Of a stretch of DNA of 64,000 nt, positions 32,412-43,058 are shown in pieces. Positions within the stretch are counted from its first letter, which is position 1, and every line of letters begins with the position of its first letter. A program made the translations under genes and the position numbers. Source of the DNA: Streptomyces sp. H27-H1 (lineage in GTDB: Bacteria > Actinomycetota > Actinomycetes > Streptomycetales > Streptomycetaceae); contig NZ_JAPNLJ010000004.1 of NCBI RefSeq assembly GCF_026627445.1, forward strand, positions 124,001-188,000, read 5' to 3'. Below the pieces are notes generated by a model, which was given only the letters and a program-made list of their open reading frames with translations, did no database searches and was not told the DNA's origin.

Positions 32412-33385
32412 CCCGGCACCGACCCGCAGCCGCCGCGTGGGCGCGGGTGAGGCGGTGGCGGGCCGCAGTGGCGGCAGCCCTCGCCGTGCCGGTCGCGGCC
32501 GGGCTCCTGCTGCTCGGGCCCGCCGGGCCGGCCGCCGCGGCCGACAACGGGCAATGGTCCGTCCTGCCCGCCGCCAACACCCTCGGACAGCGTCCCTACT
32601 TCTACCTGGCCGCCGCCCCGGGCCAGGCCGTCACCGACTCCGTCACCATCGCCAACCGCACCGACCGCCCCCGCACCTTCCGCCTGTACGCCGCCGATGC
32701 CTACAACACCGCCCGCGACGGCGGCTTCGCCCTGCGTGGGCCCGAGGAGCCGCGCAGGGCCACCGCCGCCTGGACGGTGCTCGCACGGGAGCGGATCACC
32801 GTCCCGGCGAAGACGGCGCTCGACGTCGGCTTCACCCTCACCGTCCCCGACCGGGCCGAACCCGGGGACCACCCCGGAGCCGTCGTCGCCCTGGAGGACC
32901 GGCCGGCCGGTACGGCGGTGCGGGGGATCGGCGTCCAGCAGGCCGTCGCGGCCCGCCTCTACCTCAGGGTCACCGGCCCCACCGCCCCCGCCCTGGCCGT
33001 CGAGGAGCTCCGCACCGCCCGTCGAGGCGCCGGCGGCGCGGAAATCTCGTACACGCTCCACAACCTCGGCAACGTCACCCTGCGCCCCCGCGCCACCCTG
33101 ACCGCCTCCGGGGCCCTCGGCCGGGGCCTCCTCTCCCGCCCCCTCACCGGCCTGCCCGCGGAGCTGCTGCCGGGCCAGCGGGTCCGGCTCACCGCGCACT
33201 GGGCGGACCCGCCCGACCTGGAATGGACCGAGGTCGCGGTGACGGCCCGGGCCGACGGGGCGGCTGCCCGGGCCGCCGCCGGAGACGCCGCGCACCCCGC
33301 CCTGAACGGCCTGCTCGCGGCCGCTCTGGCCCTCCTGGCGGTGGCCTGGTCGGCGCTGGGAGCCGCATCGGGGAGAATGGCCCGT
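32408..33385 (+). CDS. DUF916-like WxL-interacting protein, in frame with era
   Basis: This exported protein has a twin-Arg-rich start and signal sequence (VAAALAVPVAAGLLLL, cleavage near PAAAAD). A DUF916-like domain follows (NTLGQRPYFYLAAAPGQAV, SVTIANRTDRPRTFRLYAAD, GVQQAVAARLYLRVTG), then a second beta-sandwich and a C-terminal membrane helix (LNGLLAAALALLAVAWSAL). DUF916 proteins associate with WxL proteins and peptidoglycan. The GTG overlaps the WxL-like gene. No in-frame stop separates it from era, and the end given is only the last base before the era ATG. A TGA at 33387-33389 in the next frame would give a usual ATGA overlap if one base were shifted. Confidence 0.75.
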
Positions 33386-33388
33386 ATG
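33370..33388 (+). promoter_or_regulatory. Internal start signals of era
   Basis: GGGGAG (33370-33375) lies ten bases before the ATG and can act as Shine-Dalgarno. The overlapping GAGAAT (33373-33378) lies seven bases before it and looks like a leaderless -10. Either allows Era to be made alone even if the upstream frame is continuous. Confidence 0.5.
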
Positions 33389-34327
33389 AGCGATCGTTCC
33401 CCCGAGACCACCAGCCCGCACCGTGCGGGCTTCGCATGCTTCGTCGGCCGTCCCAACGCGGGGAAGTCGACCCTGACCAACGCGCTCGTGGGTACCAAGG
33501 TCGCGATCACCTCCAACCGGCCCCAGACCACGCGCCACACCGTCCGCGGCATCGTGCACCGCCCCGACGCCCAGCTCGTCCTGGTCGACACGCCCGGCCT
33601 GCACAAGCCGCGCACGCTGCTCGGCGAGCGGCTGAACGACGTGGTGCGCTCGACCTGGTCCGAGGTCGATGTCATCGGCTTCTGCCTGCCCGCCGACCAG
33701 AAGCTCGGCCCCGGCGACAAGTTCATCATCAAGGAGCTCGCGGGGATCAAGAAGACCCCCAAGATCGCCATCATCACCAAGACCGACCTGGTCGAGCCCA
33801 AGGTGGTGGGTGAGCAGCTCATCGCCGTGCACCAGCTCGCCGAGGAGCTGGGCTTCGAGTGGGCCGAGATCGTCCCCGTCTCGGCGGTCGGCGACAACCA
33901 GGTCCAGCTGCTGGCGGACCTGATCGCGCCGATGCTGCCGAAGAGCCCGCCCCTGTACCCCGAGGGCGATCTCACCGACGAGCCCGAGATGGTCATGGTC
34001 GCGGAACTGATCCGCGAGGCCGCGCTGGAAGGCGTACGGGACGAGCTCCCGCACTCCATCGCGGTCGTCGTCGAGGAGATGATCCCCCGGGAGAACCGCC
34101 CGGCGGACCGCCCGCTGCTCGACATCCACGCGAACCTCTACATCGAGCGGCCGAGCCAGAAGGGCATCATCATCGGCCCGAAGGGCGCCCGCCTGAAGGA
34201 GGTGGGGATGAAGTCGCGCAAGCACATCGAGGCTCTGCTCGGCACCCCGGTCTTCCTCGACCTGCACGTGAAGGTCGCCAAGGACTGGCAGCGCGACCCC
34301 AAGCAGCTCCGCAAGCTCGGCTTCTGA
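33386..34327 (+). CDS. era: GTPase Era
   Basis: This 313-residue essential GTPase binds 16S rRNA near its 3' end during 30S assembly. G1 GRPNAGKSTLTN, G3 DTPGLHKP and G4 TKTDLV are intact, and the C-terminal KH domain carries IIGPKGARLKEVG. The ATG opens the usual N-terminus and has its own ribosome-binding site. The reading frame continues upstream without a stop through the whole DUF916-like gene, so a 639-residue fusion can also be read. Here era is separated from the phoH-ybeY-corC operon and deaminase-like gene by an accessory block. Confidence 0.96.
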   Translation: MSDRSPETTSPHRAGFACFVGRPNAGKSTLTNALVGTKVAITSNRPQTTRHTVRGIVHRPDAQLVLVDTPGLHKPRTLLGERLNDVVRSTWSEVDVIGFCLPADQKLGPGDKFIIKELAGIKKTPKIAIITKTDLVEPKVVGEQLIAVHQLAEELGFEWAEIVPVSAVGDNQVQLLADLIAPMLPKSPPLYPEGDLTDEPEMVMVAELIREAALEGVRDELPHSIAVVVEEMIPRENRPADRPLLDIHANLYIERPSQKGIIIGPKGARLKEVGMKSRKHIEALLGTPVFLDLHVKVAKDWQRDPKQLRKLGF

Positions 34328-34444
34328 TCCTTTTGACGCGCCCCGCGCATTGTTCGGCGCCGGGGCGCCTCACAAGCTTCGGGGCGCTGCGACGGACTCC
34401 GTCCGTCGTGGGCCGGCCCTGATCCGCAGGAAACGGGTCAGGGG

Positions 34445-35110
34445 TCAGGCGAGCCGCCGCACCTTCACCGCGTTGTCCGTACGGGTCCCGGGCCGGCCGT
34501 CAGGCTGGTTCTGGGCCCGTTCGTGTTCCTCCGCGAGCAGCACCTCCCAGGCGCCGACGGGCAGCTCCAGCTGGGCGACGACCTCGTCGGGGGTCGGGAA
34601 GGCCACCTTCGGACGGTCCTCCTGCCAGGGCGCCCAGCCCGCGTGGCCGACGACCAGCAGGATCCCGCCGGGGGCCACGGCCGCGGCCGCCCGGCGCAGG
34701 ATCCGCTCGCGCGGGAACTCGCCGAAGGTGTGCAGGAAGCACGCGGAGACCAGGTCGTACCGCCCCGCCGGGAAGGACTCCGCGAGGTCGTGCCGCTGCC
34801 ACTCGGTGAGGTCCGCGACCCCGGCGTCGGCCGCGTGCGCCGCCGCCCGCTCCAGGGCGACCCCGGAGATGTCGGTACCGGTGACGTGCCAGCCCTTGCG
34901 CGCGAGCCAGACGGCGTCGCCGCCCTCGCCGCAGCCGAGATCCAGGGCCCGGCCCGGAGCCAGTCCCTCGGCCTGCCGGGCCAGCACGGCATTGGCGTCA
35001 CCGCTCCAGACCTTTCCGCTCTCTCGGTAGCGGGAGTCCCAGTACTCCTCACCCACGATGTCCGCCTCGGGCGCTTGCCCGGGGGAGTGGTGGTGGTGCT
35101 CGTGTGCCAT
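34445..35110 (-). CDS. Class I SAM-dependent methyltransferase
   Basis: This 221-residue methyltransferase has motif I ALDLGCGEGGDAVWLARKGW followed by VTGTDIS, then WQRHDLAESFPAGRYDLVSA and GGILLVVGHAGW. It resembles the TehB/thiopurine-type branch; substrate is unknown. The N-terminus is His-rich (MAHEHHHHSPG), a natural sequence that could bind metal. The ATG has GGAGGT upstream; an in-frame extension to 35197 is less likely. Confidence 0.88.
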   Translation of the reverse strand: MAHEHHHHSPGQAPEADIVGEEYWDSRYRESGKVWSGDANAVLARQAEGLAPGRALDLGCGEGGDAVWLARKGWHVTGTDISGVALERAAAHAADAGVADLTEWQRHDLAESFPAGRYDLVSACFLHTFGEFPRERILRRAAAAVAPGGILLVVGHAGWAPWQEDRPKVAFPTPDEVVAQLELPVGAWEVLLAEEHERAQNQPDGRPGTRTDNAVKVRRLA

Positions 35111-35238
35111 GGGGACCTCCGGTCGGTACGGGTACCTGCGCCGCCCATGCTCCGTCCGTCGCGCCGCCCGCGCCAAGCAACCTTGCCGTTCCGGCAAACC
35201 GGTTCCCCGGCACGCCCGCGGGGCGGAGGACGGGCCGG

Positions 35239-35463
35239 GTGTTGCCCTACGACGCGGGCAACCTCCGCCGGCCCCCGACGGCCTGGCAAGTGGCGGGACG
35301 CACGCTGACGGCCGTGCTCGCGCTCCTCGTGCCGGGCGTCCTGAGCCTGGCCTTCGCGGTGTTCTGGTCCCTGGGCCACAGGGTGCCCGGCCCCCAGAAC
35401 CGCAGGTCCGGTGTCGGGGAGCCCCGGACCGGGGAGACCGGCGCCGCGTACCCGTCCCGGTAA
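35239..35463 (+). CDS. Small membrane protein, unknown
   Basis: This 74-residue candidate has one or two hydrophobic segments (TLTAVLALLVPGVLSLAFAV FW) and a charged tail. GTG is preceded by GGAGG nine bases away. It lies between convergently placed genes, and its third-position GC is high. No family is recognised. It could be spurious. Confidence 0.45.
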   Translation: MLPYDAGNLRRPPTAWQVAGRTLTAVLALLVPGVLSLAFAVFWSLGHRVPGPQNRRSGVGEPRTGETGAAYPSR

Positions 35464-35468
35464 GCCGC

Positions 35469-36299
35469 TCAGAGCGGCCGGTCCGCGATCAGGGCCGTGC
35501 CGATCCGGTGGAAGCCGAGGCGGGCGTAGACGCGGGCCACGTCCTCGTCGCCCGCCGAGAGGAAGACCGTGCGCGCTCCGCGGGCCAGGGCGTCCGTGAC
35601 CAGGGCCGCCGTCACCGCGAGGGCGAGGCCTTGGCGGCGGGCCGAGGGCAGGGTGCCGACGCCGACGACCTCGGCGACGTCGCCGACCGGGATGTACTGG
35701 CCGGAGCAGAGCACCACTCCGCCGCGGGTGGCCGCGGCCAGGGCGGTACGGCCCGACTCGATCATTCCGGCGACCCGGATCCGGCGCCCTTCCACGGCCG
35801 GGTCGCGCTCCGCCACCGCGAGCTCCGCGGGGCCCGCCTCGCCCACCGCCGTGCCCGGTGCGGCGAAGGCCAGCATCGGCACCGTCACTGCTGATCGGAG
35901 CATGGGGTCGGCCGGGCCGAGCACGCGCACGTCCGGATCCGCGGGGAGGCGTACTGCCTCGGCGGCGGGGTCCAGCACCATCAGCGGATGCGCGTGGACA
36001 TGCAGTCCGGTGGCTTCCACCGCGGCCCGCAGGGAGGGGGCGTTTTCGGCCACCCATTCGAAGGACTCCGGGACCTTCAGCTCACGTTGCCGGGCCAGCA
36101 CCCGCTCGACGTCGGCCACCGTGACGTCCGGGGCGGTGTCAGGACGGCCGAGCGCGGGCCGCGCGTAGTAGGGCCAGCCCGCGCTCTCCTGGACGAACAG
36201 GGTGAGCGGACCGAAGTCCTCGGTCCGCGCCCCGCCCGCCCGGGGAGCCGCGTCGTAGTACTGCTCCAGCTCGGACAACTGCTCGGAAGTCGTAGTCAT
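35469..36299 (-). CDS. GNAT family N-acetyltransferase
   Basis: This 276-residue acetyltransferase carries the acetyl-CoA binding signature near the C-terminus (VVGVGTLPSARRQGLALAV, then SAGDEDVARVYARLGFHRIG). The N-terminal half resembles a second, degenerate GNAT-like domain. Substrate is unknown. The ATG begins MTTTSEQLSELEQYYDAAPR; the 28-codon in-frame extension runs into a tandem repeat and is rejected. Confidence 0.85.
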   Translation of the reverse strand: MTTTSEQLSELEQYYDAAPRAGGARTEDFGPLTLFVQESAGWPYYARPALGRPDTAPDVTVADVERVLARQRELKVPESFEWVAENAPSLRAAVEATGLHVHAHPLMVLDPAAEAVRLPADPDVRVLGPADPMLRSAVTVPMLAFAAPGTAVGEAGPAELAVAERDPAVEGRRIRVAGMIESGRTALAAATRGGVVLCSGQYIPVGDVAEVVGVGTLPSARRQGLALAVTAALVTDALARGARTVFLSAGDEDVARVYARLGFHRIGTALIADRPL

Positions 36300-36350
36300 C
36301 CGGTCATCCAAGCAAGCGGCGACGCCAGGGGCACCCGCATTTCGGCGCCT

Positions 36351-36455
36351 CACGCAGGCCCGTCCCGCGCAGGCCCGTCCCACGCAGGCCCGTCCCGCGC
36401 AGGCACGCCCCGCTCAGGCGCGCCCCGCTCAGGCGCGCCCCGACCAGACGCGCCC
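36351..36455. repeat. Seven 15-nt tandem repeats
   Basis: There are seven consecutive 15-nt units (CRCGCAGGCCCGTCC, drifting to CGCTCAGGCGCGCCC) between the GNAT and emfourin genes. The 5-codon period would read as (GTGLR)n or (GARLS)n on the minus strand, like a pentapeptide repeat. No gene with a good start covers it. Confidence 0.8.
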
Positions 36456-36470
36456 CGCCGGGGCGACCGC

Positions 36471-36740
36471 TCAGGCGCCCTCCTTCAGGACGCGCGAGAT
36501 CAGCTCCCGCTGCGCCTGGGACAGGCTCGGGTCCTGGCAGAGCGCCGTCCGCCCGTCCACCGTGATCCGGTACGAGAAACCGTCCCGGACCCCGTCCGCC
36601 GGGGCCCCCGGCGGGCCGCCCCGCAGGGCCAGCTGCGCGAGCGCCTTCCACTCGGCCTCGTCGGGCAGGCCCGAGGTGTCCACCTCGGCCCGCCGCTCGA
36701 TCCCCGCGAAGCCGCCCGTCCGCACCACCTGAATCCGCAT
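36471..36740 (-). CDS. Emfourin-type protease inhibitor
   Basis: This 89-residue protein (MRIQVVRTGGFAGIERRAEV ... LSQAQRELISRVLKEGA) matches the emfourin / protealysin-inhibitor family. These proteins inhibit protealysin-like M4 metalloproteases and are typically encoded immediately downstream of them. Here it follows the M4 peptidase gene by 10 nt on the same strand, so co-expression of enzyme and inhibitor is expected. No signal peptide is seen; action in the cytoplasm or after lysis is likely. Confidence 0.85.
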   Translation of the reverse strand: MRIQVVRTGGFAGIERRAEVDTSGLPDEAEWKALAQLALRGGPPGAPADGVRDGFSYRITVDGRTALCQDPSLSQAQRELISRVLKEGA

Positions 36741-36750
36741 GACGGCCCTT

Positions 36751-37806
36751 CTACCCCAACCCGACCGCCGACCACGCCTTCTGCAGCGCCTGGTGTTCCG
36801 TACCGCCCTCGCCGTACCGGGTGACGGCCGCCGCGGTCGTCAGGGCGGCGAACCGGGCGAAGTCCGCCTTCGGGCCCAGCTCGCCGCCGGTCAGGGTGTC
36901 GTACCAGATCCGTCCGGCCCGCTCCCAGGCCTTGCCGCCGAGCTCGGAGGCCACGATGTAGAAGGCGTGGTTGGGGATGCCGGAGTTGATGTGCACCCCG
37001 CCGTTGTCGCGCGAGGTGCGGACGTAGCCGTCCATCGTCGCGGGCTGGGGGTCCTTTCCGAGCTCGTCGTCCTCGTACGCCGTCCCGGGCGCCTTCATCG
37101 ACCGCAGGGCGAAGCCGCTGTCCACGGACGGCCCGAGCAGTCCGGCGCCGATCAGCCAGTCGGCGTCCTCGGCCGTCTGGTCCAGCGAGTACTGCTTGAT
37201 GAGGGAGCCGAAGACATCGGACATGGACTCGTTGAGCGCGCCGGACTGGCCGTAGTACTCCAGGTCGGCGGTGTGCTGGGTGACCCCGTGGGTCAGCTCG
37301 TGCCCGATGACGTCCACGGACACGGTGAAGTCGAGGAAGAGATCGCCGTCGCCGTCGCCGAACACCATCTGGCTGCCGTCCCAGAAGGCGTTGTTGTACA
37401 GCCGGTCGTAGTGGACGCTGGCGTTCAGCGGCAGGCCGGCGTCGTCGATGGAGTGGCGTCCGAAGGCCTTGAGGTAGAGCTCGAAGGTGGCCCCGAGCCC
37501 GGCGTAGGCACGGTTCACGCTGGCGTCCTGGCCGGCGTCCCCGCCCTCGCCGCGGACCTTCTTCCCGGGCAGCCGGGTGTGGTGCTCCGCGTCGTAGACG
37601 GTCCGTTCGGGGCCGTCGGAGACCGTCTCCTCCGCGGGCGGGAGGACGGTCATCAGGCGCCGGACCCGGTGGGAGGCGTCCAGTTCGAGGGTGCGCCGGG
37701 CGGCGGCCGCGCGGGCGGGGTCCTCGGACTGGGCGATCTTGTTCAGCAGGTGGGGCGGCACCACGGTGCAGAAGACGGGGTGACGGTGGGGGAGGAAGGC
37801 TTCCAT
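36751..37806 (-). CDS. M4 family (protealysin-like) metallopeptidase
   Basis: This 351-residue thermolysin-fold zinc protease has the HELTH zinc site (VIGHELTHGVTQHTADLEYY), the third ligand in GALNESMSDVFGSL and the catalytic His in GGVHINSGIPNHAFY. The N-terminus carries the short protealysin-type propeptide with PPHLLNKIA instead of a long secreted prodomain, and there is no signal peptide. ATG 37806 was chosen; GTG 37842 in frame is possible, and neither has a strong ribosome-binding site. It pairs with the downstream emfourin gene. Confidence 0.9.
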   Translation of the reverse strand: MEAFLPHRHPVFCTVVPPHLLNKIAQSEDPARAAAARRTLELDASHRVRRLMTVLPPAEETVSDGPERTVYDAEHHTRLPGKKVRGEGGDAGQDASVNRAYAGLGATFELYLKAFGRHSIDDAGLPLNASVHYDRLYNNAFWDGSQMVFGDGDGDLFLDFTVSVDVIGHELTHGVTQHTADLEYYGQSGALNESMSDVFGSLIKQYSLDQTAEDADWLIGAGLLGPSVDSGFALRSMKAPGTAYEDDELGKDPQPATMDGYVRTSRDNGGVHINSGIPNHAFYIVASELGGKAWERAGRIWYDTLTGGELGPKADFARFAALTTAAAVTRYGEGGTEHQALQKAWSAVGLG

Positions 37807-37894
37807 ACCCGGCAATGTGGCAGTGCGTAATGACTCTGTCACTAGCTGCGACCATGATTCATTCGCTTGTCTGAAAGCCTTCGCGTCAGGTTGA

Positions 37895-39946
<2,052 letters not shown>

Positions 39947-39983
39947 TCCCCGTCCGGCTGACCGGCTCCCGCACGCCCGCCCC

Positions 39984-40020
39984 GGAACCCCGCCCCTCCT
40001 CCCGGAGGGGGCGGGGTTCC
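39984..40020 (+). terminator. Terminator hairpin after leuA
   Basis: GGAACCCCGCCCC (39984-) pairs with GGGGCGGGGTTCC (-40020) around a short loop, 37 nt after the leuA stop. Confidence 0.8.
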
Positions 40021-40234
40021 GCCGTTCCCCCGGGCCGGCGGGGTTCGCCGTTCCCGCGGGCCCCTGGCGGGGCGCCCGGACAGGCCCTCGGAGGGGGCGT
40101 GCGCGGGGGGCGCAGATCGGCCAAGTACGGGCCTCCGGGAGATGTTGTCTTGTCACACTGCTGACGCATCCTCACTGATGTGGCTAACATCACGCCAACC
40201 CGGCGATGTTGCCGGAAGGTTACGGAGGTGCGAC

Positions 40235-40930
40235 GTGCTGCCAGTTCGGGGTGGGGACGGCCGGAAGCTGACGGTCTGGGGTATCCGCACCACCTGGAGC
40301 ACCGTGGGGGACGGGGAGTTCTTCTGCCCCGACTGCGGTGGCGACCGTAACTACCGTCGGCGCACCGGGCGGCGCCGGTTCACCGTCCTCGGCGTGCCAC
40401 TGCTGCCCCGCGGGCAGGCGGGTCCCGTCGTCGAGTGCCAGGGCTGCCGCGAGCGGTTCTCCACCGAGGTCCTGGACCACCTCACCACCACCCGCTTCTC
40501 CGCGCTGCTGCGCGACGCCGTGCACACCGTGACCCTGGCCGTGCTGGCCGCCGGCGGGACGGCCTCGCGCAGTGCGCTGGAGGCCGCCGTGAGCGCCGTA
40601 CGGTCCGCGGGGTTCCAGGACTGCACCGAGGAGCAGCTGGAGTCCCTCGTCGACGGACTGGCCGCCGAGGAGGGACGGCTCGGGCTCTACGAGGGCCCCG
40701 ACTACAGCGGTGCCGCGCTCTCGATCGAACTGCACGAGGCCCTGGAGCCGCTGGCCCCGCACCTGGCCGCCCCGGGCCGCGAATCGATCCTGCTGCAGGG
40801 CGCGCGCGTCGCGCTGGCGGACGGCCCGTACATCCCCGCGGAGCGCGAGGTGCTGGCGACGGTGGGCGCGGCGCTGCGGATCGGCGTGGACGAGGTCGCG
40901 CGGCTGCTGTCGGCGGTGCGGGCGCCGTAG
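40235..40930 (+). CDS. TerB family tellurite-resistance-like protein with zinc ribbon
   Basis: This 231-residue protein has an N-terminal zinc ribbon (FFCPDCGGDRNY ... VVECQGCRERF, two CxxC pairs) followed by a TerB-like helical domain (ILLQGARVALADGPYIPAER, VLATVGAALRIGVDEVARLL), which carries acidic metal-binding positions in the family. Its role is not known; the tellurite label comes only from the domain name. GTG is preceded by GGAGGT at five bases. A TGATGT/ACATCA inverted repeat at 40176-40192 lies upstream. Confidence 0.85.
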   Translation: MLPVRGGDGRKLTVWGIRTTWSTVGDGEFFCPDCGGDRNYRRRTGRRRFTVLGVPLLPRGQAGPVVECQGCRERFSTEVLDHLTTTRFSALLRDAVHTVTLAVLAAGGTASRSALEAAVSAVRSAGFQDCTEEQLESLVDGLAAEEGRLGLYEGPDYSGAALSIELHEALEPLAPHLAAPGRESILLQGARVALADGPYIPAEREVLATVGAALRIGVDEVARLLSAVRAP

Positions 40931-40948
40931 GACGCCGCCCGCGGTGCT

Positions 40949-41851
40949 TCAGGCGGTGCCCCGCGCCACCGGGGCGGGGTGCGCCGCGATGAAGCGGCGC
41001 AGGGCCTCGGACAGGGCCTGCGGGTTGTCGAACGGGATCAGCGTGCGGGCGTCCGGGATCTCCACGTACTCGCCGTGCGGGAGCAGTTCGGCGAGCCGGC
41101 GGCCGGTCCGCGGCGGCATCATCCGGTCCTCCGCGCCCCAGACGACGAGGGCGGGGCGGTCGAAGGTGCGCAGCTGCTCGGCGGCCCGGAGGTAGGTGTC
41201 CTTGCGGGTGCCGCGCAGGAACGCGGCGAGGTCGCGGCGGATCGCCGGGTCGGTGAGCAGCGGGCCGTACCAGCGCAGGACCAGCTCGTGCGGGATCGGC
41301 CGCTTGGCCATGCCGCCCAGGGAGGTCCGCATCCCGGCGAGGAAGGGCGAGCGGAAGGACCGCAGGAGCAGGTGGAGCGCTCCGGGGATCTTGCTCGCGG
41401 TGTGCAGGGCCTTGCCCTGGAGGCCCGGCGGGTAGTTGTCGAGGGCTTCGCAGGAGGCGAGGACGAGGCGTGCGATCCGCTCGTCGCGGACGCCCACGAG
41501 GAGTTGGGCGATGCCGGCGTCGTTCTGGACGAGGGTGACCTCGCGCAGGTCGAGGCGGTCGAGGAACTCGGCGAGGAGGGCCGCGACCCCGTGGGCGGAG
41601 AGGTCTGCGCCGGGGTCCATGGGGAGCCGGTGGCCGCCGATGGGGAGCACGGGGACCACAACGCGGAAGTCGGCGCGCAGTTCGTCGACCACGGGCTGCC
41701 AGACGGACGCGTCGAAGCCGAGGCCGGGGACCAGGACGAGCGTCTCGCGGGCGGGGCTGTCCGCCCGGGGACCAGTACCGCTGTCCCCGTCGGTACCGCT
41801 GTCGGTGTCGGTGTACTCGATGGTGCCGGAGCCGAGCGTGATGTCGGGCAT
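40949..41851 (-). CDS. Alpha/beta hydrolase, Asp-nucleophile type
   Basis: This 300-residue alpha/beta-fold hydrolase has the oxyanion region VLVPGLGFDASVWQPVVDEL. The nucleophile elbow reads LVQNDAGIAQ, so the nucleophile appears to be Asp (as in haloalkane dehalogenases and epoxide hydrolases) rather than Ser. The distal acid is in VVWGAEDRMMPP; the expected distal His near LIPFDNPQ is not evident, which weakens the catalytic assignment. It is divergent from a TetR regulator, with a palindromic operator between them. Confidence 0.85.
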   Translation of the reverse strand: MPDITLGSGTIEYTDTDSGTDGDSGTGPRADSPARETLVLVPGLGFDASVWQPVVDELRADFRVVVPVLPIGGHRLPMDPGADLSAHGVAALLAEFLDRLDLREVTLVQNDAGIAQLLVGVRDERIARLVLASCEALDNYPPGLQGKALHTASKIPGALHLLLRSFRSPFLAGMRTSLGGMAKRPIPHELVLRWYGPLLTDPAIRRDLAAFLRGTRKDTYLRAAEQLRTFDRPALVVWGAEDRMMPPRTGRRLAELLPHGEYVEIPDARTLIPFDNPQALSEALRRFIAAHPAPVARGTA

Positions 41852-41879
41852 GCGGTTCCCCCTGGTCGGATCTGGACTG

Positions 41880-41899
41880 ACTAGATAGACCGATCTAGT
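41880..41899. promoter_or_regulatory. Palindromic operator between hydrolase and TetR gene
   Basis: ACTAGAT, six bases, ATCTAGT is a perfect 7-bp inverted repeat in the 63-bp divergent spacer, 15 nt before the TetR ATG. It is the obvious site for autoregulation and control of the hydrolase. Confidence 0.8.
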
Positions 41900-41914
41900 G
41901 AGACAGTAGACCCG

Positions 41915-42547
41915 ATGACGACGACAGGCGATACGAGAGCGCGCATTCTGCACGCGGCGACCGAGCTCTTCCGCCGCCAGGGGTACGCGGCCACGGGCAT
42001 GAAGCAGATCGTGGCGACGGCCCGGGCGCCCTACGGGTCCGCCTACCATTTCTTCCCGGGAGGCAAGGCGCAGCTGGGCGAGGAGGTCCTGCGCAGCTCC
42101 GGCGCGACCTATCTGGAGCTGATCGGCGAACTCTTCGGGCCGGGCTCCGGTCATCCCCGCGATCCCGCGGCGGCGACCCGGGACGCCTTCACCGGCGCCG
42201 CCGCCACGCTGGAGGCGCTGGACTTCGCCGATCCCTGCCCCGTCGCCACGGTGGCGCTGGAGGTGGCGAGCACCCACGAGGGGCTGCGCCGGGCCACCTC
42301 CGAGATCTTCACTTCCTGGGTCGACGCGCTGGCCGGCTACTACGCCGCCCACGGGATCGGCGCCGCGCACGACACGGCCGGCTCGGTGATCGCGCTGCTG
42401 GAAGGCGCCTTCATGCTGGGCCGCGCCCACCGCAGTACGGATCCGGTTCTGGCCGCCCGGGAGGCGGCGCAGGCGATCGTTTCGGCCGCTCTGGCCGCTT
42501 CGGACGGGGTTACGGGCGCCGGGACGGGAGAAAACGTCACATTCTGA
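41915..42547 (+). CDS. TetR family transcriptional regulator
   Basis: This 210-residue repressor has an N-terminal helix-turn-helix (RARILHAATELFRRQGYAAT, MKQIVATARAPYGSAYHFFP) and a C-terminal ligand/dimer domain of the LmrA/YxaF type. It very probably binds the palindrome in its own promoter and controls the divergent hydrolase. The inducer is unknown. Confidence 0.92.
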   Translation: MTTTGDTRARILHAATELFRRQGYAATGMKQIVATARAPYGSAYHFFPGGKAQLGEEVLRSSGATYLELIGELFGPGSGHPRDPAAATRDAFTGAAATLEALDFADPCPVATVALEVASTHEGLRRATSEIFTSWVDALAGYYAAHGIGAAHDTAGSVIALLEGAFMLGRAHRSTDPVLAAREAAQAIVSAALAASDGVTGAGTGENVTF

Positions 42548-43058
42548 GGTAACAATCGGGCCTCGCGACCCCGATTTCACACTTCTCCCGCTCCGTTCGA
42601 ACCGCGGAGCCGTTGCATCCGTGTGAGCTGTTCCCGCCAGGTGGACGGCCGGAGGAGTGCCTCTGGGTTTGCCCGGCCGAACGGCTGCGAAGCGTTAACC
42701 CGCACGTCACCCCGTAGAGCCTTCGCGTTCGCGCAGTGGTAGGCGTCGATTCCGTGAATCATCGTCCATAGCCGACACCGGGGGTCCCCCGCCACTGGAG
42801 AAACCTCCAGATCGAGGGGGCCTGCGAGTCAACACTTTGTGGAAGTCGACGATATCTGTGAGCGGCCCCACAGGCGTTCAATTCCGGTCACACGAGGAGA
42901 CGCCGCCGGTAACACCGCGGAGCTTCGATTCACGTGGACGTCCTGACAACCCTGACGGATCAACGGGCTAACGACCCACTCCGGCCAGGGATGACCAGAT
43001 TCCCCAGCTTCCACCAGCTTCCTCTCGGTTACCTACCTCATTGAAGGGCAAGGCAGAG
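42548..43058 (+). other. Gene-free, lower-GC stretch upstream of the NCS2 permease
   Basis: There are 511 bases with visibly lower GC than surrounding genes and no convincing gene. It holds a nested hairpin (CCCCC at 42786-42790 with GGGGG about 42815-42819, enclosing CTGGAG-AAAC-CTCCAG at 42795-42810) and several smaller inverted repeats. A TTGACT on the minus strand may be a -35. Two minus-strand open frames of 61 and 72 codons have poor third-position GC. It could be a long regulated 5' leader or carry a small RNA. Confidence 0.4.

Noticed and set aside
35078-35110. His-tag-like MAHEHHHHSPG at the start of the methyltransferase
   Set aside because: Native context and neighbouring sequence are normal, so there is no sign of an engineered tag; it is only noted as possible metal binding.
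40176-40192. TGATGT/ACATCA inverted repeat upstream of the TerB-like gene as a defined operator
   Set aside because: Only six bases per arm, and no adjacent regulator is known; kept as a remark only.
42577-42795. 72-codon minus-strand open frame upstream of the NCS2 permease
   Set aside because: Third-position GC is about 70 percent, far below true genes here; no Shine-Dalgarno or family.
42829-43014. 61-codon minus-strand open frame in the same stretch
   Set aside because: Same reasons; no start signal.
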